64,000 nt of DNA. Origin: an uncultured Paracoccaceae bacterium (GTDB lineage: Bacteria > Pseudomonadota > Alphaproteobacteria > Rhodobacterales > Rhodobacteraceae). Position numbers and translations under genes: made by a program. The stretch covers positions 733,144 to 797,143 of the forward strand of contig CATOSB010000008.1 in the NCBI GenBank assembly GCA_951812305.1, written 5' to 3'. Below the pieces are notes generated by a model that was not told the origin of the DNA, searched no databases, and worked only from the letters and a program-made list of their open reading frames with translations. Positions 26,019-34,456 of the stretch are shown here, piece after piece (the first letter of the stretch is position 1; every line of letters begins with the position of its first letter).

Positions 26019-27565
26019 CAGCTTTCCGGTGGCGCACCGCCCGCAGCGGTGGCTTTCTCAATATAGCGGTTCAGGTCTTCGACTCTGCCACCATCGACCG
26101 CCGGGCGATTATCGGCGGCAAGAATGTCCTGCCAAACCTTGGTGGCGCGTTCTTGCGCGGGTTTGGCACCGCGCTCTGTCCAGGTGCCGAAATTGGCATA
26201 GTCATGCAGAATCGGTTCATAGAATTCGCTGTTATAGCGCGCCATTGTCTGGGCGACGGCAAAGAAATGCCCGCTGGGTTGCACCTCGGTCAGTGCGTCG
26301 AATCCTATTTCTGCCTCCCCGGCTTTCGCGCCGGCACAAAGCTCGGCCACCATGTTCAGCACCTCGACATCGCTGATCAATTGTTCATAGCTGACCGTCA
26401 GTCCACCTTCCAGCCAGCCTGCGGAATGGATAACGACGGTGGCCCCGGCCATCAGACAGCCCCAGACACCGAACTGGTTCTCATTCGCCGCCTGCACGTC
26501 GCTCAAATTTGCCGCTGAACCGGCCGCTGACCGCCACGGCAGGCCGATCAGCCGCGCCAACTGTCCGGCGGCGAGCGATGCCTGAAAATGCGCGGGCGTA
26601 CCAAAGGCAGGCGCGCCGGATTTCATGTCAACATTGGAGGTGAACGTGCCATAGCAGACCGGCGCGCCGGGATTGGCAAGCTGATTGAGTGTAATCGCCG
26701 CCAGAGCCTCGGCATGGGACAGCGTGATCGCACCGGCCACCGTGATCGGGGCCATCGCACCCATCAACGTAAACGGCGTAACGATCAAAAGCTGTTTCGA
26801 GCGCGCAAAATCGATCAGCCCGCGCGCCATCGGGATGTCGAGTGTGCGGGGCGAGTTGGTGTTGATGATCGTGAAACACCACGGGTCTTCGGCGAATTCA
26901 TCATCCGTTAACCCACGAAACCCCTGCAACATCTCAAAGCTTTGTTGGACCTGCGGCGCGCCACGCGAATAGATGAAGGGCAGCTTGTCGGTCAGCGTCA
27001 GCTGCGTTTCCATTGTGAAATAGTGGCGCAGATGCGTCGGCACGTCCTGTGCCTCGACCAGCGGCGGCATGATCTGCAGCACATCGAAGTGATGCGTGAT
27101 CTGCACCAGTTCACGAAAATCCTGCGCTGTTCCGGGGCGGCGACCCCGCGTCAGGTCGGTGGCATGAGGCGCACCGGCGCCGGGTTGAAAGATCAGGCTG
27201 CCAAGTTCCAGCTTCAGGTCACGATCTCGTACGCCAGCGCGCGCGTTGATGGTTTTTGGCGCGGTCTTAAGCGCCGCGTCGACCATTTCTCGCCCGATAA
27301 AGACCATATCGTCCTTGATGCGCGCGCCGCCACGTCGATAGATTTCAATCGCGTCCGGCAAGAGCACGCGAAACCCGAGTTCCTCCAGCGTGCGCAGTGA
27401 CGCTTCGTGCATCGATGCGATCTCGTCGGTGGAAAACACATCCATCGGCGGGAACGGGTTTTTAAGCTGGCGGTAATTCACCTGCCGTTTGGGGGTGGTG
27501 TCAGCCAGCGCCGCTTTGCGTCCACGTCGGGGCACTTCACTGGCCTCGAATTGTGCGTTGCACAA
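26018..27565 (-). CDS. MttB-like trimethylamine/betaine methyltransferase family protein (no pyrrolysine)
   Basis: 515-residue member of the MttB superfamily. True trimethylamine methyltransferases have an in-frame amber codon for pyrrolysine; this ORF has none, so it belongs to the large non-pyrrolysine branch, some of which demethylate glycine betaine or other quaternary amines. Landmarks are SLIFQPGAGAPHATDL, MARGLIDFARSKQLLIVTPF and AGATVVIHSAGWLEGGLTVS. The start is a TTG at 27565; the family N-terminus is basic and low-complexity as here. It lies 80 bp after the dimethylglycine dehydrogenase gene and overlaps TetR. A methyl product of glycine betaine would be dimethylglycine, the substrate of the neighbour. 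No corrinoid protein gene is seen nearby. Confidence 0.85.
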   Translation of the reverse strand: MCNAQFEASEVPRRGRKAALADTTPKRQVNYRQLKNPFPPMDVFSTDEIASMHEASLRTLEELGFRVLLPDAIEIYRRGGARIKDDMVFIGREMVDAALKTAPKTINARAGVRDRDLKLELGSLIFQPGAGAPHATDLTRGRRPGTAQDFRELVQITHHFDVLQIMPPLVEAQDVPTHLRHYFTMETQLTLTDKLPFIYSRGAPQVQQSFEMLQGFRGLTDDEFAEDPWCFTIINTNSPRTLDIPMARGLIDFARSKQLLIVTPFTLMGAMAPITVAGAITLSHAEALAAITLNQLANPGAPVCYGTFTSNVDMKSGAPAFGTPAHFQASLAAGQLARLIGLPWRSAAGSAANLSDVQAANENQFGVWGCLMAGATVVIHSAGWLEGGLTVSYEQLISDVEVLNMVAELCAGAKAGEAEIGFDALTEVQPSGHFFAVAQTMARYNSEFYEPILHDYANFGTWTERGAKPAQERATKVWQDILAADNRPAVDGGRVEDLNRYIEKATAAGGAPPES

Positions 27566-27574
27566 TCCGACGAA

Positions 27575-27594
27575 CTGGGGGGCCAGCCCCCCAG
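27575..27594. terminator. GC-rich hairpin between the dehydrogenase and MttB-like genes
   Basis: CTGGGGGG pairs with CCCCCCAG around a CCAG loop, an 8-bp perfect stem just upstream of the MttB-like start. It has no T tract, and the genes run in the same direction, so it may act as a partial terminator or mRNA-stability element that sets the ratio of the two gene products (inference). Confidence 0.45.
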
Positions 27595-27645
27595 ACCCCC
27601 CGGAGCATTTGAAACAGGGTGAAAGCGCGAGCTCGGGTCATCTTG

Positions 27646-30048
27646 TCATCCGCGCATCGCTTTGCCCGCCGGGTCATAAGGCGAGGGGGCGATAACCTTG
27701 GCAGGGCGTTCCTCGCCCACGACATGGATCGTAAGGTCAGTGCCTTCGGCCGCAAGATCGGTATTCACCATTGCCATCGCCAACGACTTGCCGGTTGTGT
27801 GGCCATAGCCACCGGAGGTGACAAAGCCGACCCTGTTGCCACCGGACCATAAAGGCTCGTACCCGGAAGCATCTGCATCGCTGGCATCGACCTCCAGCGT
27901 TACCAGTTTCTGTGCAGGACCGTTTCCGTCGCGTTCCGCCATCGCCGCCTTTTTGCCGACGAAATCCTTGTCCCAGTCGATCCAGCGGTCCATGCCGGTT
28001 TGGCCGGGTGTGTAAAGTTGCGTGAATTCAGCCGACCAGATGCCGAAGGATTTTTCCAGCCGTAGCGACAGCATCGCATTGAAGCCGTATTCCTGGATGT
28101 CGAATTCGGCGCCGGCCTCCAGCAGGGTGCGGCGCAAGGTTACGTGGTCACCCATGCGGCAGTTGATTTCGTAACCTAGTTCCCCGGCGACCGACATTCG
28201 GGCGACTTTTGTGCGCAACAGGCCGACATCCATATCGGCGCAGCCCATGAAGGGCAGGGTCGTCAGGTCGTGTTCGGTCAGCTTTTGCAGGACGGCGCGG
28301 CTGTTGGGACCGGTTAAGGAGAAACCGGCCATTTCCTCGCCCAAGTCGCGGACCTGAACGCCGTCCATCATATGGTCGGCGAACCAGCGCATGTGCCATG
28401 TGCGCAGATAATAGCTGCCCATGATCCAATAGGTTTCACCGTCCCAGTTCAGAACCGTCAGGTCGCCCTTCATCCGGCCGTCTTCGGCCAGCATCGGGGC
28501 AAGCCGGGCGCGCCCGGTGCCGGGGAATTTCGACGCCATGATGTTGTCGAGCCAAGCCCGCGCGTTCGGCCCGGTGACCTCGTAGCGCGAGAAGCCCGTG
28601 ATATCGACCATGCCGACATTCTCGCGTGCGTTCTTGCATTCGGCGGCGATGATCGGGAAGGCAGTGGACCGGCGCAGGGTGCCGGGTTCGACGAAATCCT
28701 TCGGCGCGAAATAAAGCGGCGATTCGAGGTCCCAGTTGGTGCCCCAGCGGCAACCGGCCTCTGTCATGTCCGCATGCGCCGGCGCGGTTTTCAGCGGGCG
28801 GCCCGCAGGCAGTTGTTCGTTGGGATAGGTGATGATGAACCGGCGCGAATAAAACTGGCCGGTGGTTTCCTTGATGTACTGCTTGTTCTCGGCAAAGGGT
28901 CCGTAACGCGCGATGTCCATGCCAAAGACGTCGGCCTCTGGCTGGCCCTCGATCATCCATTCGGCCAGCGATTTGCCAACACCGCCGCCCTGTAGGAAGC
29001 CCGCCATTACCGCGCAGGCCGACCAGTATCCGCGTTTGCCGGGGACGGGGCCGACCAGCGGGTTGCCGTCGGGCGAGAATGTAAAGGCACCGTTGACCCA
29101 TGTCTTGATGCCGGTGGTTTGCAGGGCCGGGTAACGTTCAAACCCGGCGATCAGTTCCTTTTCGATCCTGTCGGTCTGTTCCTGAAACAGCTCCATCCCG
29201 TAATCCCACGGCGCGCCGTCCATCGCCCAGTGTTCGGTGTCCTGTTCGTAGATTCCGAGCAACACGCCCTTCTGGTCCTGACGCAGGTAATTGCCGCCTT
29301 CCAGATCGACGGTCATCGGCATCTCGAAATCGAGGTCGACGAGTTCGGGGATCGTGTCGGAAATCAGGTAATGATGTTTAAGGGGGGACACGGGCAATTC
29401 GATACCCGCCATGCGCCCGACCTGTTTGGCCCAGAGACCGGCGGCGTTGACCACGTGTTCACAGGTGATGTCGCCTTTATCAGTCTTAACGATCCAGCCA
29501 TCACCGGTCTGTTCCAGCGCCTCGACCTTGGTGTGTTCGAAATATTCCGCGCCCCGCTTCCTGGCGGCAATCGCATAGGCGTGGACGGTGCCGGTAGTGT
29601 CCAGATACCCCTCCCGATCCGCCCACATCGCGCCGATGACGCCGTCGGTCGACATGATGGGACATCGTTTTTGCGCCTCTTTGGGGGTGAGGAGTTCGCA
29701 ATCGTCAATGCCGATGGATTGCAGGATACGATAATTGGCCTGCAGCCATTCCCAGCGTTCCGGCGTTCCAGCAAGATTCAAGCCGCCGGTCATGTGCAAG
29801 CCGGTGTTGTGGCCGCTTTCTTCCTCGATTTCGCTGATCAGGTCGATGGTATAGGCCTGCAGGGCGGCCATGTTAGGGTCAGCATTCAGCGCGTGAATGC
29901 CACCGGCGGCGTGCCAGCTGGACCCTGCAGTCAGGACAGATCTTTCCAGCAGGCACACGTCGCTCCAGCCGAATTTGGCCAGGTGATATAGAACCGATGC
30001 GCCGACCACACCGCCCCCGATGACGACGACCCTGTATTGCGATTTCAT
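27646..30048 (-). CDS. FAD-dependent dimethylglycine/sarcosine dehydrogenase-type protein with GcvT domain
   Basis: 800 residues. N-terminal FAD domain starts with VVVIGGGVVGASVLYHLAK and has the RSVLTAGSSWHAAGG segment containing the His that carries FAD in this family. The C-terminal half (from about residue 430) is a GcvT-type folate domain (GFSRYEVTGPNARAWLDNI, AGELGYEINCRMGD, FVGKKAAMAERDGN). Typical enzymes oxidise dimethylglycine to sarcosine, passing formaldehyde to tetrahydrofolate. It is the first gene of the minus-strand operon that continues with the MttB-like gene and sox genes. Substrate specificity between dimethylglycine and sarcosine cannot be fixed from sequence; the downstream sarcosine oxidase favours dimethylglycine. 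Confidence 0.9.
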   Translation of the reverse strand: MKSQYRVVVIGGGVVGASVLYHLAKFGWSDVCLLERSVLTAGSSWHAAGGIHALNADPNMAALQAYTIDLISEIEEESGHNTGLHMTGGLNLAGTPERWEWLQANYRILQSIGIDDCELLTPKEAQKRCPIMSTDGVIGAMWADREGYLDTTGTVHAYAIAARKRGAEYFEHTKVEALEQTGDGWIVKTDKGDITCEHVVNAAGLWAKQVGRMAGIELPVSPLKHHYLISDTIPELVDLDFEMPMTVDLEGGNYLRQDQKGVLLGIYEQDTEHWAMDGAPWDYGMELFQEQTDRIEKELIAGFERYPALQTTGIKTWVNGAFTFSPDGNPLVGPVPGKRGYWSACAVMAGFLQGGGVGKSLAEWMIEGQPEADVFGMDIARYGPFAENKQYIKETTGQFYSRRFIITYPNEQLPAGRPLKTAPAHADMTEAGCRWGTNWDLESPLYFAPKDFVEPGTLRRSTAFPIIAAECKNARENVGMVDITGFSRYEVTGPNARAWLDNIMASKFPGTGRARLAPMLAEDGRMKGDLTVLNWDGETYWIMGSYYLRTWHMRWFADHMMDGVQVRDLGEEMAGFSLTGPNSRAVLQKLTEHDLTTLPFMGCADMDVGLLRTKVARMSVAGELGYEINCRMGDHVTLRRTLLEAGAEFDIQEYGFNAMLSLRLEKSFGIWSAEFTQLYTPGQTGMDRWIDWDKDFVGKKAAMAERDGNGPAQKLVTLEVDASDADASGYEPLWSGGNRVGFVTSGGYGHTTGKSLAMAMVNTDLAAEGTDLTIHVVGEERPAKVIAPSPYDPAGKAMRG

Positions 30049-30386
30049 GGCTGCCCCCTGATTGCCGTTTCCGGAGACGCTATTTTCAAAATCGCCTTCT
30101 GTCTAGACATGAATGTCCAGAGATAATCCTCGCATGGATTTGGGACCTGGTTGATTGCCAGTTCAACAAAGCGAATCGCGTGGCTTTCATGCGTTTGAAT
30201 GGCGCAACCGACCCGTCATTCATTGTCCGTTGATTCATCCATTGCGTGATCGGTGTTAACCAAGATTAACAGATTCCCTGAAATCGTTAAGAAATTCGTC
30301 GTATTTAGTAAGATTAATCAGCCGTTTACCATCCGTTTACCATTATTGCTTCACCATTTTTGGTGACCCAAAAGGTGGGAAGGCAG
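30049..30386. promoter_or_regulatory. Divergent intergenic region between the dehydrogenase gene and the exoY fragment
   Basis: 338 bp without a gene, AT-rich towards the exoY side. It has two AAGATTAA copies (near 30263 and 30311), a direct repeat of CCGTTTACCAT (near 30322 and 30333) and a short inverted repeat CACCAT/TGGTG at 30352-30365 just upstream of the exoY start. These could be regulator sites for the truncated sugar transferase, but no known motif is matched. Confidence 0.4.
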
Positions 30387-30518
30387 ATGGATATTTTTGA
30401 GACTGGTATTGTGCGGAGCACTTTGGTTTCAGCGTCCGTCCGACGGCCAGACCGAAAGCTGTTTTTTGCATGCAAGCGCTGCTTCGATATCATTGGCTCA
30501 ATGGTTCTTTTGATGTAA
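30387..30518 (+). pseudogene. ExoY/RfbP-like sugar transferase, N-terminal fragment
   Basis: ATG after GGGAAGG encodes MDIFETGIVRSTLVSASV and then DRKLFFACKRCFDIIGSMVL, the cytoplasmic start and first membrane helix of polyprenyl-phosphate sugar transferases that begin exopolysaccharide synthesis. After 42 codons and two bases the reading enters IS66 copy 2, and a stop (30516-30518) follows at once. The remainder of the gene is nowhere in the window, so it was lost or moved by a rearrangement at this IS. Confidence 0.75.
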
Positions 30519-32115
30519 CTCCCAAGCACCCCCCACGTTTGAGTGTTATTGTCAGTTTTATGGTGAGTCGAATTTGCCATTTTGCGCGTGTTTTTTTTCT
30601 TTCTTGTCTGAATTCTGTGGCGCCGGGTTGATTTCTCTGAATCAGTGGTGGGATGGATCAGGTTGCCGCCCTTGAACAACTTCTCGCCACGGCTCTGCGT
30701 CGGATCGCTGAGCTTGAAGCTGCGTTGGCGAGCATGGCGGAAGAGATCACGGACCTGCGCCGACAGTTGGCCAAGAACAGCAGCAATAGCAGCAAGCCCC
30801 CTTCAAGTGATGGCCTGAAGAAGCCAGCCCCGCGCAGCCTGCGTGGCAAATCCGGAAAGAAAAGTGGCGGCCAAGTTGGCCACCGGGGCGACACCCTGCG
30901 CCAGACGTCAACACCCGACTTTGTCGAACGGCATGAGGCGACGCATTGCAGCGCCTGTCAGAGCGCCCTGACGGCGGAGATGGTGAAAGGGATCGAGAAG
31001 CGTCAGGTGTTCGACTTGCCTGCGCCACGCCTGGAGGTCACCGAGCATCAGGCGGCGGTTTATTGTTGCGACCATTGTCGAGCCACGACGACGGCTGGCT
31101 TTCCCGATGGCGTGGCCGCGCATGTGCAATATGGCACGCGCATGCGGGCAGTGGCGGTCTATTGCAATGTTCAGCAGCTGATACCCGAGGATCGGGTCTG
31201 CCAGCTTATGCGCGACCTGTTTGGGGCCACCAGCTTGTGCGCGGCCAGCGTGACCAACTGGACGCGCGGCGCGGCAAATAAGATGGGTGTCGTGGTTGAA
31301 CACATTCTCGCCCGGCTTGCCGAAGGCGGCGTTCGGCATCTGGACGAGACCGGACTTCGTGTTGCCGGCAAGCTGCACTGGCTGCACACGATCTGCGATA
31401 CCGCCTTCACCCATTACCGCATCAGCGCCAAACGCGGTGCTGTTCCAACCTTCCTGACCGGCGGGACGATCATTCATGATCACTGGAAACCCTACTACGC
31501 CCATATGAGCGGAGTGGACGCCCACGCCCTCTGCGGGGCGCATCACTTGCGCGAACTCAAGGCCATCGAAGAGATCGAAAAAGAGCCTTGGGCGACGGAG
31601 ATGAGCGCAGTGCTTCATAGCGCCAATCAGCTCAGATGCGCGGCTCAGGATCAAGGCGAGACCGAACTCCCGGAACTGGTTCGCCAGGGTATAGTCACCA
31701 GATACATGGCGATCCTCGCCAAGGGGCTCGCCTTCCACGAACGCCAGCCCCCGCTGGCCAAAAGCCCCGGCACCCGCGGCCGAAAAGCCAGGCGGCCAGG
31801 CCACAACCTGCTCCTCCGCCTGCGTGACTACCGCGATGACGTTTTGCGATTCATCGCCGACTTCGCGGTCCCATTCACAAACAATCAGGCCGAACAGGAC
31901 CTGCGCATGATGAAGCTGCGCATGAAAATCTCGGGCACCTTCCGCACCCTCGAGGGCGCGCGGGTCTTCGCCGACATCAGGTCCGTCATCTCGACGGCCA
32001 GAAAACACCGGTTCAACATCCTGGAAATCCTGACCCTGTCACCACCTCAGATCATCGCACGGCTCTGACGGAACAAAACCCCGCAACCCTATCGGACAGG
32101 GTGCTTGGGAGTTAC
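30515..32115 (+). mobile_element. IS66-family element, copy 2, without matching target duplication
   Basis: 1601 bp with both 17-bp terminal repeats intact. The left flank is CTTTTGAT (exoY) and the right flank GTTTTTCA (inside an IS4 transposase): they do not match, so this copy marks a recombination junction between two once separate sites rather than a simple insertion. Confidence 0.93.
30653..32068 (+). CDS. IS66-family transposase, copy 2
   Basis: 471 residues, identical in sequence to copy 1 (HLDETGLRVAG, IIHDHWKPYY and NNQAEQDL catalytic segments intact). Full length, and probably active. Confidence 0.95.
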   Translation: MDQVAALEQLLATALRRIAELEAALASMAEEITDLRRQLAKNSSNSSKPPSSDGLKKPAPRSLRGKSGKKSGGQVGHRGDTLRQTSTPDFVERHEATHCSACQSALTAEMVKGIEKRQVFDLPAPRLEVTEHQAAVYCCDHCRATTTAGFPDGVAAHVQYGTRMRAVAVYCNVQQLIPEDRVCQLMRDLFGATSLCAASVTNWTRGAANKMGVVVEHILARLAEGGVRHLDETGLRVAGKLHWLHTICDTAFTHYRISAKRGAVPTFLTGGTIIHDHWKPYYAHMSGVDAHALCGAHHLRELKAIEEIEKEPWATEMSAVLHSANQLRCAAQDQGETELPELVRQGIVTRYMAILAKGLAFHERQPPLAKSPGTRGRKARRPGHNLLLRLRDYRDDVLRFIADFAVPFTNNQAEQDLRMMKLRMKISGTFRTLEGARVFADIRSVISTARKHRFNILEILTLSPPQIIARL

Positions 32116-33182
32116 GTTTTTCAGAGCTTTATTCGAAGGTTGAGGCGGATTTTCAGGACCGCTTGCTCGGGTATCACAAGTCGCGCCGGGAGGGATTGTG
32201 CATCATAGCAAGCGTGATTTTGAACACGCGCAGCGTCAATCTGATGGAAAATGCGGCTGCTCTGCCCCGCGATATCGGCTCTGTGGACCACCGCTATCAA
32301 TACATTTCGCGGGTTCTGGGCAATCCTCACATCGATACTGATGAGATCATGCAGGCCTATGTTGGTGAAATTTTCCGCCGCCAGTGTGAGGCCGGAGAAA
32401 CGATTGTGGTGGCCCTTGATCAAAGCAAGCTCAACGAAGGGCATGAGGTTTTGATGTTATCGGTGCGGATGCGGGATCGGGCCCTCCCGGTCGCTTGGCG
32501 TGTACGCCAGACCAAAGGGCCGATTGGATGGCGCGTGCAACATGAGCTTTTGGAAGCAGTCCGCCCATGGCTCCCGGCGGATGCGCGTGTGTTGCTGGCG
32601 GGAGATCGGTTTTATGGAACCGCCCGATTGGTCGCATGGTGCCAGGAGGCTGGATGGGACTACCGGCTGCGCATGAAGGGAAATATCACACTGCAACATC
32701 AGGGTGGCGAGATGATGACGCGCGAAATTGCCCAACTGATGCCCGAAGGGCTTGTAAACGCTGAGCTTTACGGAACGGGCGTCTTTAGCAACATTGGAGT
32801 GCTTCACGAGGAGGGGCACAAAGAGCCTTGGATTATTGCCATGAATGCAGCACCGTCCGAGTACAAGGTGCTCGATTATGGAATGCGTTGGGGAATTGAA
32901 GCCATGTTCTCCGACTTCAAAACCCGGGGCTTTGAAATTACTCAAAGCCAGATCAAAAAGCCGGATCGATTGGCCCGCCTCATTTTGGTGCTGGCAATCG
33001 CCATGTACTGGGCTGTTTCAACCGGAGCAAACGAAGAGCACCACGTCGCAATACGCGGCGAAAAAAGGGGATTCGAAAAGCCCGAAGGTCCTTATGCTCT
33101 CTCTTCAAGACAGGCCTTCGTGCTATCCGACGATGCCTCGCAGGTTATGCCAAAATCCCCAAGCTCTGGGATGTCTGGCTAA
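32116..33182 (+). pseudogene. IS4-family transposase, N-terminally truncated
   Basis: The frame is open from the junction (SELYSKVEADFQDRLLGYHK) to a normal end, about 355 codons, but has lost its start. The IS4-family DDE core is present: VALDQSKLNEGH (D), LLAGDRFYGT (D) and the YREK signature YGMRWGIEAMFSDFK with the spacing Y-2-R-3-E-6-K. A TTG at 32163 could only give a partial protein. Confidence 0.85.
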
Positions 33183-33198
33183 ATTGAAGGGTGGTAAG
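32116..33198 (+). mobile_element. IS4-family element, left end missing
   Basis: The element is cut at its left by IS66 copy 2 and ends on the right near 33198 (GAAGGGTGGTAAG). The right end is placed by comparison with the second copy at the window end, whose homology starts at CTTACCACCC. Confidence 0.75.
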
Positions 33199-33202
33199 GC
33201 TA

Positions 33203-33303
33203 CTCACTAGAAAAACTTGCAATCTGTGGCTCCATCTTTATCATGTAGCTACAAGCTAGCACTTGCTATCAAATAGCTAATTAATAACAAACAGGCAATG
33301 TGA
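33203..33303. promoter_or_regulatory. parA promoter region with TAGCTA-type repeats (partition site candidate)
   Basis: Between the IS4 end and parA the sequence is AT-rich with TAGCTAC, AAGCTAG, TTGCTATC and AATAGCTAATTA elements (33236-33290). The same words recur after the second par gene (34236-34270: ATAGCTATTTGCTATTATT, AAGTAGCTAC). Such repeats around a parA/RHH pair are expected binding sites of the RHH protein (operator and/or centromere). Confidence 0.55.
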
Positions 33304-33930
33304 ATGAAAACCATCGTATTCGCTGCTAGCAAAGGCGGTGTAGGCAAGACAACACTCTGCGCAGCGCTCTCATCTTATGCCAGCAGCGCCAGTAAGAAGA
33401 AAAAAATCGCCATTGTTGACCTTGATCCACAGGGCAGCCTTACGGCTTGGTGGAACCAGCGTCAGGAAGAACGCCCTGAACTGATAGAGGCTAGCGCCGG
33501 AAATCTTTCAGAGATGCTCGAGAAGGCTGCATCTGCAGGATATGACTACGTTTTTATAGACACCCCACCAGGTCACATGAAGACAATCGAAACCGGCATT
33601 TCTAACGCAGACTACGTATTGGTGCCTTGCCAGCCATCCCCGGTGGATATCGCAGCGATCGGCGACACGCTTTCGGCAATCGAAGAGCTTGGAAAGCCGT
33701 TTGCATTTGTTATGAACCGTGTGATCGCTCGAACTCGAATTGGGGAACAGGCCATACTGCTTCTCGCAAATCATGGCAAAGTGGCCGGTGTGCCAGTTGC
33801 CCAGCGAACGGCGTTTGCCACAGCCATGACAGATGGGCGCAGTGCACCTGAAGTGGAAGGCGGAAAGCGCGCCGAAGAAGAGATCGGGGCACTCTGGAAA
33901 TTCTTACTCTCTAACCTGAAGACGAAATGA
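33304..33930 (+). CDS. parA: ParA-family plasmid partition ATPase
   Basis: 208 residues, a small Walker-type ATPase that moves plasmid copies apart by cooperating with a DNA-binding partner. Deviant Walker A: KGGVGKTTLC near residue 10; Walker A prime/B: VDLDPQGSLTAWW and YVFIDTPPGH; later VMNRVIARTRIGEQ. There is no N-terminal helix-turn-helix, so it is the short (type Ib-like) class, which typically pairs with a small RHH protein, as here. Its stop overlaps the next start (ATGA). Confidence 0.9.
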   Translation: MKTIVFAASKGGVGKTTLCAALSSYASSASKKKKIAIVDLDPQGSLTAWWNQRQEERPELIEASAGNLSEMLEKAASAGYDYVFIDTPPGHMKTIETGISNADYVLVPCQPSPVDIAAIGDTLSAIEELGKPFAFVMNRVIARTRIGEQAILLLANHGKVAGVPVAQRTAFATAMTDGRSAPEVEGGKRAEEEIGALWKFLLSNLKTK

Positions 33931-34238
33931 ACATGAAAAAGCCAGCACAACTAAGTGACAACCTACTTTCTATGCGCCCGAGAAAAGGGGAGGCCAAACC
34001 TCAAACTGAGCGAGAGGCCGCTGAACCTATTGCACAGCCAGAAGTAAGTAAGTCACCAAAAACCACTACAAAGACCGCCCCGCGACGTCGCAGACGTCTG
34101 AGTGACAAAAAAATGCAACTCAATCTGCGCGTAAGTGAGAAATCTCTCGACCGCTTCACGAAGCTTGCTGATGATGATGGACTGATCTTTGGGGATCTCT
34201 TTGAGAAAATGCTCGATATCTACGAAAAGAAGAAATAG
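33927..34238 (+). CDS. Ribbon-helix-helix partition partner (ParB/ParG-like)
   Basis: 103 residues. The N-terminal half is polar and disordered-looking (GEAKPQTEREAAEP, RRRRRLSDKK), the C-terminal 40 residues form a likely ribbon-helix-helix (KMQLNLRVSEKSLDRFTKLA, then FGDLFEKMLDIYEKKK). This layout, flexible arm plus RHH fold, is that of centromere-binding partners of short ParA proteins. Four-base overlap with parA. Confidence 0.75.
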   Translation: MNMKKPAQLSDNLLSMRPRKGEAKPQTEREAAEPIAQPEVSKSPKTTTKTAPRRRRRLSDKKMQLNLRVSEKSLDRFTKLADDDGLIFGDLFEKMLDIYEKKK

Positions 34239-34456
34239 CTATTTGCTATTATTTGATATCAAGTAGCTACACATTAAGCCTTTGTTCCAGATCACTCATC
34301 TGAGCGCTGAGCGCTTCTGGCGTAAGCAAGTCATTTTGCGCAGCCCAATCGGATGGTGAAGGAAAGTCCAACCCGCGCGCTTCCCAGAAATTTCTGATAT
34401 CGACAGCGTTCAAACGGTCTTTCCATCCACTCTTCTTAAAAGCATCGTAAGCGGTG

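Noticed and set aside
26018..27565. A pyrrolysine-containing trimethylamine methyltransferase
   Set aside because: There is no in-frame TAG codon in the ORF and no pyl genes nearby.
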